Part shown: one piece after another, positions 1-10,647 of the stretch | Layout: every line of letters begins with the position of its first letter | Position numbering within the stretch: position 1 is the first letter of the stretch | Origin: Gonocerus acuteangulatus | Lineage: Eukaryota; Arthropoda; Insecta; Hemiptera; Coreidae | Assembly: GCA_946811695.1 (NCBI GenBank) | Contig: OX328131.1 | Location: 12,867,141 to 12,931,140, forward strand | DNA length: 64,000 bases | Direction of reading: 5' to 3' | Made by a program: the position numbers and the translations under genes | The notes under the pieces: model-generated | What the model was told of the DNA's origin: nothing | The model's database searches: none | The model's input: the letters and a program-made list of their open reading frames with translations, nothing else

Positions 1-86
1 GTTGGACTCATGACGGAATTTTTGAAAAATTTCTTCGAATCTTTATCGATCCTACCTAGTAGACACCGAAAATGACCCCCGTTAAA

Positions 87-160
<74 letters not shown>

Positions 161-1204
161 CTGTTAACACGATAGCGGCCAGAGTTTTTGTTTTTTCGTC
201 ACGAAACTTGGTATATAGCATTCAATTAGCAAACGATTGAACGAGTTCGTTAACCACCAAAATCGGTCCACTGGAAGGGGGGGTTTACCCCGAACCCAAA
301 ACAATAATTTGATCATACCAGCCGTAATATTTGTTATATTTCAACGAAACTTGGTATTCGTAGTGGTAATATAGAGAGAAAAGTGAGATATAAAAATGAA
401 CTAAATCGGTTCATAAGGAGGGGGGGTTTACTCCGGACCGACAATACCAATTCGCCACTACCAGCCGTGATTTTAGGTAAATTTCGACGAAACTCGGTAT
501 TCATAGTGGTAATCTACAGGTAAATATGTGTTGTAAAAATAAACTAAATCGGTTCATTAGGAGGGGGGGTTTACTCCAGACCCACAATACCAATTCGCCA
601 CTACCAACCGTGATTTTTGGTATATTTCGACGAAACTCGGTATTCGTAGTGGTAATCTACAGGTAAATATGTGATGTAAAAATAAACTAAATCGGTTCAT
701 TAGGAGGGGGGGGGGTTACTCCGGACCCAAATTACTAATATACTCATACTGGTCGTAATTTCTGCTGTATTGTAACGAAACGCGGTATACGTCGTGGGTA
801 ACTCATGAGAAAGAAGTGTTATAAAAATGAGCTTAATCGGTCAATCGGAAAGGAGGGTTTACTTTGTAATATATTTCAATAGAAAAGCCAGCCAGACATA
901 GGTCCACAAAGGCGCCGCAAGGAGCGCTAGAGGGACTGTATCCGGTTCCTGCGTTAGATCAAAATACGATAATATGAGGTTTTTTGTATTTATTACGTAG
1001 TGCAGTAGGTACCATGTGTAAACATAACTCTGGAAGCAAATTAATAATTTATCAGTTACTCATTACAAAATTAAAAGAGAACTATTCATGTTTTTATTTT
1101 ATTTATGTAGGATATTTTAAGCAAATTGTTCTGGAAAGCAGTCTACACTACCCAAATTCTGAGGAAAGTGCTTAGTTATGCAGCTCCTGCGTGACGGACT
1201 TTTT
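1..1204 (-). mobile_element. HINE-like element F, copy 1, cut by the window edge
   Basis: Reads right to left. The 5' end (AAAAGTCCGTCACGCAGGAG on the minus strand) is at 1204, with the subterminal inverted repeat AGCACTTTCCTC at 1161-1172. Five internal units of about 143-145 bp, each carrying a G-run followed by GTTTACTCC, start near 278, 415, 559, 703 and 846. They are followed by a GTTAAC-containing block (about 163-260), a long (TA)n tract and the conserved 3' segment at 1-60. The terminal hairpin seen in other copies lies outside the window. Non-coding; the 63-aa ORF at 984-1175 recurs in other F copies only because the DNA does. Membership of the family is clear from near-identical copies at 49.5-51.8 kb; the Helentron assignment is inference from architecture. 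Confidence 0.8.
89..154. repeat. (TA)n microsatellite inside F copy 1
   Basis: Uninterrupted alternating TA of about 65 bp at the position where every F copy carries such a tract, between the GTTAACAGACA block and the 3' hairpin region. Confidence 0.95.
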
Positions 1205-1756
1205 ATGTACTTCTTATTCATGACGAGTCGCCATTCAAACTTAAGCAATATTTAACATGTACATTCCGGTCCGTGCTAGTGGATGGACGATTTTAATTCG
1301 AGATGTCAAGAAAAAAATATATAATTATACGAAACAAATTATCCTTTCTTTTTTTTATTCCTTTAAAAATCTAGTTTTGATCAAAGGAGTTTAAGATTGA
1401 CAAATAAATAATTGAGCCTACAAATAAAAAATCAACTTAAAAAGAAATGGACAGCATGCTGAACGGATGAAAAATATTGGAAAGAACAAAGAATAATGCT
1501 GTGGCGGTCCGTCATAAATTAATAACTTATTTTTTTATTAAGATAAGTAAATAATATTAAGATGAGAACACGTTTTTATAACCTCACCCCTAATGACGTC
1601 CCATTACACCCAATGAGGTAATAAATACATTTTTTCTTGAAACAAGCTTTCCACAATTTTGATATTTTGACTATTTTTTCAAAATTGAAATTTCCTATAA
1701 TATTCCATAATCAAAGAAGTCAGTTGTCCAAGCGCACCAATAAATCATCATTATAG

Positions 1757-1758
<2 letters not shown>
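1205..1758. other. AT-rich non-coding stretch
   Basis: No ORF, repeat unit or RNA signature recognised. Homopolymer A/T runs only. A (TA)n tract begins at its right end. Confidence 0.5.

Positions 1759-1819
<61 letters not shown>
1759..1819. repeat. (TA)n microsatellite
   Basis: About 60 bp of pure alternating TA directly abutting the start of the J repeat at 1819. Confidence 0.95.
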
Positions 1820-1820
<1 letters not shown>

Positions 1821-2260
1821 TAGCTGTTACCCGGTGTGCCAAGCTACTCCTACTTTCTGCATCTAGAAAAACCCAAATAAATTAGAAACCAAATAAGAAG
1901 TATTAAAATCTAATAACACAAATCTGTAACTGTTCGAGTTCACAGTTTCGAACCCGTGACCTCGGAACTATTAGTCCTAGAGGATTTTAACCTAGCCTAC
2001 GACTCTCCCCGTATCAACACCTACCTCTGTGCCAAGATTTATCAAAATCGGTCAAACTGTGTTGTTGTTATGTATAAGGGACAAACATACAGGCAGACAG
2101 CAGGTAGACGTTTTTGACTTAGCCTACGAGACTTCCCGGGACAAGATCTACCTGTGTGCACAGTTTTGTCAAAATCGGTTAAACGGTGTGGAATTGTATA
2201 TATATAATACATATAAGGAACAAACAGACAAACGGGCAAACAGAAAAACAGATAGATACG

Positions 2261-2266
<6 letters not shown>
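1819..2266 (-). mobile_element. J repeat, copy 1 (possible Helitron-like end ...CTAGT)
   Basis: Begins on the plus strand with ACTAGCTGTTACCCGGTGTG and ends with a run of AACAAACAGACA-like words and ACGTGTTTTATATA. It holds two copies of an internal block (CCTAGCCTACGA... TGTGCCAAGATTTATCAAAATCGGT and its relative near 2120-2185). A second copy lies at 57209-57592. Read on the minus strand the end is ...GGGTAACAGCTAGT, which has the CTAG-T form of a Helitron 3' end, but the subterminal hairpin is not convincing. Repeat status is sure from the second copy; the class is tentative. Confidence 0.55.

Positions 2267-2327
<61 letters not shown>
2266..2327. repeat. (TA)n microsatellite
   Basis: About 60 bp of alternating TA between the J repeat and the foldback that starts at 2328. 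Confidence 0.95.
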
Positions 2328-2331
<4 letters not shown>

Positions 2332-2806
2332 AAATAGGAAAACCAAAACACCAGGTCTCCAGCACAAATATAATATTATATTATAAATGTGGGGGGGCGA
2401 GGTTAGCTCAGTGGTAGAGCACTGGACTAATAAGCTGGAGGCCTGAGTTCAAATCCCGAGCAAGCACTAAAGATTTTTTCTTCTAGTGTCTTCGTTCACC
2501 GGTTGAATTCGGCCTCCCTGACCGTCCCTAGGCCAACCCAGCCTTTAATTAATTTAATAATGAGTAACCTTGGTTGGTGCTAATGACTTTAGCAGTCGAA
2601 GCAGCCAAGGGGAAAATCAGGCGGCCGGAGCATAGTACTGACCGCACTATCTCCCTAGTGTGCCGTATGGTCATGAATCAGATACCTCTATAGTATCTGC
2701 CCCTCAGGGCCCTCGTGGCCTGTTACGGGACTGATTTTTTTTTTTTTTTTTATAAATGTGGCAGAGGCCTGATGTTTTGGTTTTCCTATTTTATGGAGTA
2801 CCACGA
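2328..2806. mobile_element. (TA)n-flanked foldback, interrupted by a SINE
   Basis: Left arm 2328-2370 (ATAAAATAGGAAAACCAAAA, then CAGGTCTCCAGCACA) is the reverse complement, with a few mismatches, of 2762-2806 (GCCTGATGTTTTGGTTTTCC...). The arms match the outer ends of the large palindrome at 14956-15526, so this is a shorter member of the same family. It is flanked by (TA)n tracts at 2266-2327 and 2832-2894. SINE A copy 1 sits between the arms with an exact target duplication. Confidence 0.7.
2393..2751 (+). mobile_element. SINE family A, copy 1, full length, tRNA-derived
   Basis: Head resembles a tRNA: A box TTAGCTCAGTGGTAGAGC at 2403-2420 and B box GAGTTCAAATCCC at 2445-2457. A body of about 280 bp follows (CCTGACCGTCCCTAGGCC, AATTAATTTAAT, CGGCCGGAGCATAGTACTGA, CTGTTACGGGACTGA) and ends in a T-run of about 18. 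The 10-bp duplication ATAAATGTGG flanks it at 2383-2392 and 2752-2761. The copy at 44281-44628 is nearly identical, so the family was active recently. A functional tRNA is ruled out by the attached body and by insertions in the anticodon region. Transcription by RNA polymerase III is expected for the class. Confidence 0.93.
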
Positions 2807-2830
2807 CCGCCCAGCCAAATCAGTGTCAAG

Positions 2831-2831
<1 letters not shown>

Positions 2832-2894
<63 letters not shown>
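2832..2894. repeat. (TA)n microsatellite
   Basis: About 60 bp of alternating TA on the right side of the foldback, ending in CACACA. Confidence 0.95.
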
Positions 2895-2902
<8 letters not shown>

Positions 2903-3391
2903 TACGTGGTGAGAGAGCTGTGCTGTGAGTGATCCCTGAATTAGATGTTCTTGAGGTTGATTCATAACTCAAGTCAGCCTGTTGACCTTTATTGTAGCTT
3001 GTTATTTAAACATTTTTTAAATTTCTTTCATATTTTTTTTTGTTGTTCTCCTTTTTGTCCTAAGACCGTTATAAATCCATTAAAGAGTAACCGTGTGTAA
3101 GGGAATCAACTATCCATCCAGGAACTGTCGCTCATTAGCCGAAGAGTTCCGACCTTTGTCCTTGAGAATGTAATTACCTCCCGTAGATTGTACCCTACGA
3201 GGACATCAACAGTCGGGAATTGACCGGGTTATTGTCTCCGGAGGGTGACCGGTATTCCAACCTTGTCGGCATTTTTGACCTCATCCTCCACTACCGACAG
3301 CCTGGGGTAAGGGGGAAATTGTTAATTCCGGACTCTATCAACAAGATATTTTTTTGTCCTGAGAAGATTAAGCAGCACTCAAACAAGAAAA
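2895..3391. other. Unassigned stretch before the 47-bp minisatellite
   Basis: Mixed base composition, somewhat richer in GC than its surroundings (about 3110-3350). A 76-codon ORF at 3220-3450 runs into the minisatellite and has no recognisable motif; I do not call it a gene. It could be a decayed retroelement, but nothing decides this. Confidence 0.4.
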
Positions 3392-3835
3392 ATAAAAATA
3401 TAAACCAGTTTCTGATCGTTAATTCATTGCTATGTCCGCCTGAAATATAAACCAGTTTCTGATCGTTAATTCATTGCTGTCCGCCTGAAATATAAACCAG
3501 TTTCTGATCGTTAATTCATTGCTATGTCCGCCTGAAATATAAACCAGTTTCTGATCGTTAATTCATTGCTATGTCCGCCTGAAATATAAACCAGTTTCTG
3601 ATCGTTAATTCATTGCTATGTCCGCCTGAAATATAAACCAGTTTCTGATCGTTAATTCATTGCTATGTCCGCCTGAAATATAAACCAGTTTCTGATCGTT
3701 AATTCATTGCTATGTCCGCCTGAAATTGCGCCTTCTTGGCATATTCATTGCTATGTCCGCCTGAAATTGCGCCTTCTTGGCATATTCATTGCTATGTCCG
3801 CCTGAAATTGCGCCTTCTTGGCATATTTCTAAATG
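3392..3835 (+). repeat. Minisatellite, 47-bp unit, then a 41-bp variant
   Basis: Seven copies of a unit containing TATAAACCAGTTTCTGATCG and ATTCATTGCTATGTCCGCC (first copies near 3398, 3446, 3491, 3538, 3585, 3632, 3679). The second unit lacks two bases. From about 3720 three units of 41 bp keep the ATTCATTGCTATGTCCGCC half but replace the other half with TTGCGCCTTCTTGGCAT. The array thus shows a mid-array switch of half a unit. Confidence 0.95.
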
Positions 3836-3903
3836 AAGCTTATCCCTGACGTGATTTGAAAAGGTCAAAATAGAAACTTATGCCTCAGCCTTGAGGCAGC
3901 TGA

Positions 3904-4378
3904 AGACCAAACGATCCAAGCTATAGTTATTATCAAAAATGATGGAATTGATGAAGAAATATCAAACTGGATTAAAAAAGCTAAGCTATATCCTACCAAA
4001 TCTGCAATACTTTTGTTAGGAAACGCGAAGTCGAGAAAAATGTGAAACTGTACATTATTAATGCAATTTGTATTCCTATCATTATTTACGGAAGCCAGGG
4101 CAGATTTCTTCTAATCAGACATTCAATTCAGAGACACCGCAGGAGAGATAAAGTACCTTACAATAGTAGCAGGACGTACTCTGAAGTATCATGTCAGAAA
4201 TGTCAGAAGAAGAGAGGAGTTACGGTGAATCCCTTAACCTAGATACTAGAAAAAAAGCAGCTGAAGTGGTTCGTACATGTATACAGAATAACCAAAGATG
4301 ATGGGGCTCGTTGATTCCTGGAAGGTAGGTCGACTGGGAGAAGACCAAGAGGCAGGAACAAGGATGACATGAGTGGAT
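3904..4378 (+). pseudogene. LINE reverse-transcriptase C-terminal remnant
   Basis: Three reading frames in turn give the end of a non-LTR retrotransposon ORF2. 3904-4045 reads DGIDEEISNWIKKAK. 4039-4100 reads KLYIINAICIPIIIYGSQG, the thumb-region motif usually written ..P.L.YGSE.W. 4148-4210 reads IKYLTIVAGRTL. 4240-4375 reads EKKQLKWFVHVYRI then GRSTGRRPRGR, matching the KRQLKWFGHVxRM...RRPRGRP tail common to many animal LINE ORF2 proteins. It has at least two frameshifts and several stops, and nothing of the catalytic palm (no FADD-like motif) is left. The 50-bp minisatellite begins where the ORF tail would continue. The clade cannot be decided from this piece. Confidence 0.8.
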
Positions 4379-4384
4379 CGAATA

Positions 4385-5048
4385 ATGCGGATAAGAGAAA
4401 AGAAAGGAAGCGGGACAGTTGGTGTGCTCGGTTCGAGGCACATCAAAAATAGCAAGGAACCGGGGCAAGTGGGATGCTTGGGTTGAGGTACCTCCACGCT
4501 GTTAAGGAACAGGGCATTTGGGACGCTTGGGTCGAGGCACCTACACGCTTGCAAGGAACCTTGACAGTTGGGAAGCTTGTGTCGAGGCACCTACACGCTG
4601 GCAAGGAACCTTGACAGTTGGGACGCTTGGGTCGAGGCACCTACACGCTGGTCAGGAACCTTGACATTTGGGACGCTTGTGTCGAGGCACCTACACGCTG
4701 GCAAGGAACCTTGACAGTTGGGACGCTTGGGTCGAGGCACCTACACGCTGGTAAGGAACCTTGACAGTTGGGAAGCTTGGGTCGAGGCACCTACACGCTG
4801 GCAAGGAACCTTGACAGTTGGGAAGCTTGTGTCGAGGCACCTACACGCTGGCAAGGAACCTTGACAGTTGGGACGCTTGGGTCGAGGCACCTACACGCTG
4901 GTAAGGAACCTTGACAGTTGGGAAGCTTGTGTCGAGGCACCTACACGCTGGCAAGGAACCTTGACAGTTGGGACGCTTGGGTCGAGGCACCTACACGCTG
5001 GTAAGGAACCTTGACATTTGGGACGCTTGGGTCGAGGCACCTACACGC
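4385..5048 (+). repeat. Minisatellite, 50-bp unit
   Basis: About 12 to 13 head-to-tail units of 50 bp containing GTCGAGGCACCTACACGCTG and CAAGGAACCTTGACAGTTGG. The first two or three units (4385-4550) are diverged and the rest are nearly identical, with a few alternating variants (ACGCTTGG/AAGCTTGT, GGCAAG/GGTAAG). Each unit holds the palindrome CAAGGAACCTTG. 50 is not a multiple of three, so the ORFs that cross it are accidental. Confidence 0.96.
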
Positions 5049-5084
5049 ACATTTTTTATGAAATATATTAGGTTTTCGAAACTT

Positions 5085-5240
5085 CTATTTTCGAATTTTA
5101 AGCACCGATTTCTTTAAATGGCACCGATCACTCAAAGCGTCCACAAGAATATTTGTTGTATTAAATGTATTAGGCTTTCGAATTGATGACTCCTACTTTT
5201 TTCCCAACCGGTGTCGAGACATTTAAGGAAATCTCAAGGA
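5085..5240 (+). mobile_element. Decayed piece of the E internal unit
   Basis: Words such as AAGCACCGATTTCTTT, GGCTTTCGAATTGATGAC and CCGGTGTCGAGACATTTAAGG follow the order seen in the internal tandem unit of E elements (for example 40010-40150). No ends are left. Confidence 0.45.
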
Positions 5241-6238
5241 ATCCTAGTCTTTGCCACTTTGCAAGATGATATTCTTGCAACGAAGAATTGTCAGATGATG
5301 CCTTAAACAGATGTCTCCCTTTTATAAATACAGCTTGCAATTCATCACAATCGGCGAAGGAAGCCAATGAGTTAACCGAGAGCCATTATTGTGAGGGCTT
5401 GTTGAATCGGGTTCGACGGGGTAAGAAATGCAGTTTCTTCCAGGAGGATGCACTGAAACAGGTCTGCCATCCATACCGAAGCGAAGAAGTATATTGCATT
5501 TTTTGCTCGATGCCAGACAGTAGACTTATTCAGGAAACCGGTATTTGTAGTTCAAAGTGGCAATATTTATAAGGTTTCAGCTTTGTCGGCTATTATATGG
5601 TGGGTGATCTGTCCTTCACAGAGTACTTACATCTTACCGCAAAACATGTTTTCATGTGAGAGGTCCAATATGTTCTAACAAAACAAAAAAAAACAGAAAA
5701 ACATTTGATCCTCGACTTGGCTATCTAGCGTTAGCGTAGTGTAATTTCAGTATTCCTGCCTGTCAATAGAGGGTATTTGAATGACGTTCTTTGTCGTTAT
5801 GAGCTATTTAGAGCATAATATGCTTTTTTCATATTATGAAAAAAATGAGTTTCTTACTGCGCCGGTGTTATGTCGAAAGCCATGGACAAAAAAGTAGGAT
5901 GGGGCATTCATCGGGTGTATTTATTGAGTACATATTTCACTTGTTTATTATTCATAACATACAGAACAAATGGAAACAAAAAAAAAAAGTATTTTTTTTA
6001 AACACGCATACAAAATAACTTCCTTTTATTCGAAGTTATCCAACTTAAAAATAATTCAAGCTCATAATGAATTCAAGATAAATAAAAATTAATACTGATA
6101 GTAAACAACACAAAAATCATAATTAAAAAAGACGAATTTTGATTCGGTGAGGAGACGCTCAAAGTTTAGGCCCTTTGGGCGACAGTGGAAAAGGTACCCC
6201 TTACTGGGGGCCCAAGGCTGGGTGCGAGTATCCCGTAC
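5241..6238. other. Unassigned stretch
   Basis: Contains a 94-codon ORF at 5288-5572 with several cysteines and no motif I recognise, and no repeat I can name. AT-rich from 5640 to 6130, GC-rich from 6140. No support for a gene: no splice context, homologous motif or codon bias could be seen. Confidence 0.4.
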
Positions 6239-6246
6239 AGGAGAAC

Positions 6247-6676
6247 CAGGGCCGCCACATGGGGGGGACAGCCGGTTTCAGTTGTCCCGGGCCCAGGCGC
6301 CGTGGGGGCCCGGGCCGGGCCTCGCTAATTGGGAAAAAATGTATAGGTTATGAGCTTGTAAAAAGAATGGGGGTTAGAAAAATAGAGGGACGTATACTAT
6401 ATTTATTTGAATGGGATCTATATTTTTTTTAATGTACATAAACGACAAAACAAGGTCAGTCTCAGAATAGTACCGAAAGTGACCTTTGCTGCACCGATTG
6501 TCGGCTTTTATTCTCATTTCGCTCAAAACTCAAGATGTAAATAATTATAAAATCTCCAATGTCCTATAGCAAAGTACTAGAATTGTCAGTCTGGCTCTGA
6601 GAAGTAGGGGCCCCGTTCTGAGAAGTGGGGGCCCGTGATCTGATCCCGGGCCCGGTTAAGAGATGTGGCGGCCCTA
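6247..6676. mobile_element. hAT-type MITE, GC-rich, 430 bp
   Basis: Terminal inverted repeats CAGGGCCGCCACAT (6247-6260) and its complement ATGTGGCGGCCCTA (6663-6676), differing only in the first base. The exact 8-bp duplication AGGAGAAC lies at 6239-6246 and 6677-6684. Eight-base duplications and a CAGGG start fit the hAT superfamily. Both ends carry GGGCCCGGGC-like GC-rich subterminal sequence, while the centre (6330-6590) is AT-rich. No transposase remnant. Confidence 0.85.
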
Positions 6677-6684
6677 AGGAGAAC

Positions 6685-7099
6685 CCTTCAACCTTCAAGG
6701 CTGGGTGAACTTAGGGATGGTCTGGGACCCTGATTCAGACCCTCAAACAATCAAATTAGGAGATAAAATGAAGTGTCTGTCTGAGTTATGAACTCATGAC
6801 AAAATTGGGTTTACAAATGAAGGAGTCGGGACAAAAAAGTGCCAAGCAATATTTTTAACAAAACTTAACTGTAGCTGCTACATGTTTATTTATTTATTTT
6901 TATTTATCAAATTAAAATAATTAAAGCCTAGGCCAACAAATTGTAGTCATACAAGATTTAAAAAAACAAAAAACAAGTAATTAACAATATTACAAAACAA
7001 AAACAACTTCCAGATATAAATAAATATATAAAATATTAAATAAATATATCAAACAGCTATATAATGATTTTAAAAGTCTTAAAATATTTTTTAGAAATT
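6685..7099. other. AT-rich stretch
   Basis: 6690-6760 (CTTAGGGATGGTCTGGGACCC...) resembles a short minus-strand piece of SINE A. The rest is A/T-rich with no signal. Confidence 0.4.
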
Positions 7100-7256
7100 T
7101 CTCCATTAAAAAAGTCTTTATTTTTTACCAAGTATTTTATTTGGGTATAATAGAGTTTAGTTGACAAGTTCTAGATTGTTGGTAATCTATACCCCGGAAA
7201 TGGTACCAGCCCCCCCCCCCCCCCCGAAATTATTTCCTATATACATACGCACATGG
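7100..7256 (-). mobile_element. hAT MITE family D, partial copy
   Basis: Matches the right part of the complete copy at 10648-10929: TATAATAGAGTTTAGTTG, CTATACCCCGGAAATGGTA, an AG(C)n run at 7208-7225, then GAAATTATTTCCTATATAC and a damaged terminus ATACGCACATGG. The left half is lost. Confidence 0.75.
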
Positions 7257-7531
7257 TTTATTGGCGAAAACAGGCTAAAATGTCGACGCTGTTCTCTACA
7301 TAAACCAATGTGTATAAATATTCTTGGCAGTTTCTGCAAAATCCCAATAAAACGTGTAGTTTCCTGTACTCCAATCTGACCTCCGATCTCTACCTGAGCT
7401 AGCTCACGATCCAACATTAGCGATGAACTAAACCCAACGGAATCCAGATCCGACAGTATCTCCCACTCATAGCGGCTTCGTTCTCCTATGACGTAGTACT
7501 TGTAGGTGAGTAGTTCGTCTCGTATCCTTCA
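7257..7531. other. Unassigned stretch
   Basis: No recognised repeat or coding signal; short ORFs only. Confidence 0.35.
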
Positions 7532-7950
7532 TCTCTAGCCTCTTTAGGGGGCACCTACACTGGATCCAATAGCCACCGACTGTCGGAAGAAAAACAAAAA
7601 CATATATCTCAATGGAGGTGCCTACATTGGTCTCGACCCGATCCGATCCGATCACCACCGGACCGACGAAGCAAAATGGCGCCAAGTCACATATTGCGTT
7701 TCAAAAAGGTCTACAGGTTCTAAATCTTAACCGATTTCAATGCATTTTTAAAAATTAAAGGAAAAAACATTTAGAACAACTGTCAATTCAAATTTTTGTT
7801 TCCATTGTTTATTAAATTCCATGGAAAGATGTTTATTACCATTCAACGTCTATAACCTTCCAATGCTTATAACCTGCTAATTACCTTTCTTATAAATAAT
7901 TTTAAAATATGAATACCAATACTTCTCTTACCTCCAACATTCAACCTAAT
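7532..7950 (+). mobile_element. Family I element, copy 1
   Basis: Starts TTAGGGGGCACCTACACTGG, followed by GACTGTCGGAAGAAAAAC, CTCAATGGAGGTGCCTACA, a (GATCC)-rich run, AAAATGGCGCCAAGTCACAT and GGAAAGATGTTTATTACCAT. The same order occurs at 25397-25925, and the first half occurs inverted at 24985-25230. The far end has lost its inverted repeat. Non-coding. Confidence 0.75.
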
Positions 7951-9118
7951 CCAAGCATTTTTTGAAACACGAAATTTCGTTTCGCCCCACTGTGCGTCGA
8001 GGTGCTACAAATGGGATAAGTGAGTTTCTAATAAGAAATCAACAAGAATTTCGTAAAAATCTATTATTGGGACATGCTATTTGGCAGCCTTCAACAGCAA
8101 TAAATACCAAGGGGGTCCAGAAAGACCAAATATACCTTTTAGGTACACAATTACCTCATGGTAGAGATGGGCGATCTTTTAAAAGATTGATATTTTTAAC
8201 ATGATGTCTCGATTTTTCGAATCGATCTTCAAGGGCCGATCTTTTAAAGAATCGATCATCTATTATAAGTAACAAACAGAACTTCGAAAAAACGGGAAAT
8301 ACAACATAAGTTTTAGTAAAAAGAAAACTGAAAAAAGGAAAAAATATATATATGTATATAATCCTAATTGAAACAGAAAACAAAACAAAAATATTAAAAA
8401 AGATCAACAAAAGAGTATTTTAATTAAATTTTTTGATAGATACCCGTATTATTTAACTGTTTAAAAATTGTGTCCAAGTAATGTTTAAATTTTAAATTTT
8501 AAGGCAATTTTACAATGAATAATAAATAAGGCAGACTTTTTAAGGGGTATTATTCATTGTAAAATTAACTTAATTTTTTACATTAGATTAAAGATTGTTG
8601 GCTTCCGAATAAACATTTTTTTTGGGCCATATTTTTTGCACGTTTCTCCTATGCGCTGTACCTGGTGTCCCAACGTAAGCCTGGCCAACATAAACATACC
8701 TTCTTATCTACTCAAGAAATGCACTATAGCAAAATTTCAAGATGCATAAAACACTTCATGAAACACGCGTTACCAGCTCTCAGACTATTGAGACTGTTCT
8801 ACGATCACAAAATAAGCATTTGATTAACAGGAGTTTTGATTAAATGTTTCGAAAACACTTGGTAAATCACAATTGGATAGCTGATACATTTTCTGACGAG
8901 ACATGGGGATTGGGTGACTTGCTAAACGTGGAATGTAAAACCTTAGTGGTTCACGGAAACCAATCATACGTTGTTAAACAAATTCACAAGTCTTTAATAA
9001 TATCGAATGTATAACAGGGTAGTGAATGTCGAATTACTAATATCGAATGGCTCCCAAGAATGACTCAGAAATATGACCTTGGAGCCATTCACTCACGAGA
9101 GTTCTGGGTTAGTAAGGG
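7951..9118. other. Unassigned AT-rich stretch with one hairpin
   Basis: Nothing gene-like. An 18-bp-arm hairpin, ATTTTACAATGAATAATA with its complement, lies at 8507-8524 and 8548-8565 around a 23-base loop; it may be a very short foldback element. Confidence 0.45.
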
Positions 9119-9696
9119 TAGGCGCATGTTGAAGAGGTAGAGGTATAGGTAGAGGTTTTGACAGAGGGAGGGTCGCATAGTGAAGAGGGATACCGCGCTG
9201 CTTTTCCAGTTTCACATGATTTGAGAGTGAGTCGTCAACTGTGTTGCTAGAAGAGAGGTTGTTAGGATAGTTAATTTTTTTACAATATTAAGTGACAGTA
9301 GTGAAGATAGTGATAACATGCCGACAGCGCGTAAATGGTGGATAATTAAGGCACCGCGATAATTAAATCTTCTTTCATTTCACTACCGTTATAGTTATTC
9401 ACAATCCGAAAATACTAATCTCAAATTGTCTAGAGTGAAAATACTACACAAACTACCACACGTGCAGGAGAGGGTGGAATGGGGTAGTAGAGGACTTGAA
9501 AGGACCAATCTCGGAGAAGCCACGTCATAGACCGCTCGAAAAGACAAACGATTTTGTCTTTAAAAGCGGACGTGCGGGACCTCTAGGAGGCCCGCGAGGT
9601 ACACCTCTACCTCTACCTCTTCACTATGCGAGCCCCCATTATAAACAATGCTATTGTGTTACATAGAGGTACCTCTACCTCTTCACTATGCGCCTA
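9119..9696. mobile_element. Foldback MITE, 578 bp
   Basis: Left end TAGGCGCATGTTGAAGAGGT at 9119, right end ACCTCTTCACTATGCGCCTA at 9677-9696: about 27-bp inverted repeats with two or three mismatches, rich in the word GTAGAGGT. Internal second copies of the motif lie near 9170-9195 and 9600-9633. The end-on TA could be a TA duplication. No coding remnant. Confidence 0.7.
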
Positions 9697-10039
9697 AACT
9701 AAGTCATGTGTAGACCGCAAAGACAATGACGTAACGAATGATATATCAAAAAATTATTATCAATGGGATATCTTTGATGCGCGGTCATAAGGGCTTATGT
9801 CAAAATGTGAATTTTTCGGGAGAGCAAAAGCATAGTTCCTTAATACCTTTGATCACACATCAAAGATATAATGAAATTAAATACTTCAAGGGGCTGTGTT
9901 AAGTACGAACCTAAATTATTCTCGGGGACCTTAAGGCCGTCTGGGGTATGGCGTGATAATTACCCCCCCCCCCCCCCAAAAAAAACTAACGTTGAAAAAA
10001 ATAAGTCAAGTTCCAGGCCCCTCCCAAAAACAGTTTGCT
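9697..10039. other. Unassigned stretch
   Basis: A C-run (9963-9977) followed by an A-run recalls MITE D but no other part of D can be matched. No gene. Confidence 0.35.
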
Positions 10040-10580
10040 TATGAAAGTTTTGATATAGTATTGGGCAAAGTTTTAGGCTCATAATACCTTGTCAAGAAAC
10101 TAATAATATTTCCAACTTGACCAGTTGTTGTTTATTGATGGCCCCTATGACGATCGGATTTAAAATGTCTGGCATTTAAAGATTCAGATCCTTAGGGTAA
10201 CGATTCTGGGTTATTCTTTTTTTCTTTTTTTTTTTTTAATCTAGGTCATTAGCGCCGACATCCAGGGTGCAGCGAGGAATTTTACCAGCGAGCCGTGGGA
10301 TGATAAAATTCCTGCCGGAGGTTGGGAATCAAACCCACCATCTCCCGCTTATGAATCCAAGGTGCTAGCCATTAGACCACGGGAGACCCCGATTCTGGGT
10401 TATTATAAACTCTCTGATGACTTGAAACGATCGGGTTTTTATGAACTCTATGTAAGTTAACACGGTCATAACTTAATCAAAACCGGTCAAGTTGGAAATG
10501 TACAAAAAAGTGAGAGGGTATTATTAGATTCTTAACCAGGTATTAAGGGCCTTAGACCTGGACCAAAACTATGATATCAT
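10040..10580. mobile_element. Diverged foldback split by SINE B
   Basis: 10040-10126 (TTTTGATATAGTATT, TTTTAGGCTCATAATACCTT, AAGAAACTAATAATA, TTTCCAACTTGACC) reappears as its reverse complement at about 10488-10580 (GGTCAAGTTGGAAATG, TATTATTAGATTCTTAACC, GGTATTAAGGGCC, ATGATATCAT). SINE B copy 1 sits inside the loop. Confidence 0.65.
10216..10389 (-). mobile_element. SINE family B, copy 1, tRNA-derived
   Basis: On the minus strand it begins GGGTCTCCCGTGGTCTAATG (A-box side), with a B-box-like GGTTTGATTCCC, then CGGCAGGAATTTTATCATCC, CCTGGATGTCGGCGCTAATG and an A-run. The 15-bp duplication CGATTCTGGGTTATT flanks it at 10201-10215 and 10390-10404, so the insertion is intact. Other copies are at 23214-23380 and 36311-36490. 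Confidence 0.92.
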
Positions 10581-10647
10581 AACTTATATTCTTGCCAAGG
10601 TATTAAGGAGAAAACGACCAAAGTTCACTTTTGTTTACTCCAAACGT

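Noticed and set aside
2393..2470. A genuine tRNA gene (A and B boxes present)
   Set aside because: The same head is followed by the same 280-bp body and a T-run at 44281, with a target duplication; it is a SINE.
4042..4242. Small gene encoding KLYIINAICIPIIIYG
   Set aside because: It is one frame of a LINE ORF2 remnant that continues in other frames on both sides.
6140..6665. CpG island or exon in a GC-rich patch
   Set aside because: Explained by a hAT-type MITE with inverted repeats and exact 8-bp duplication.
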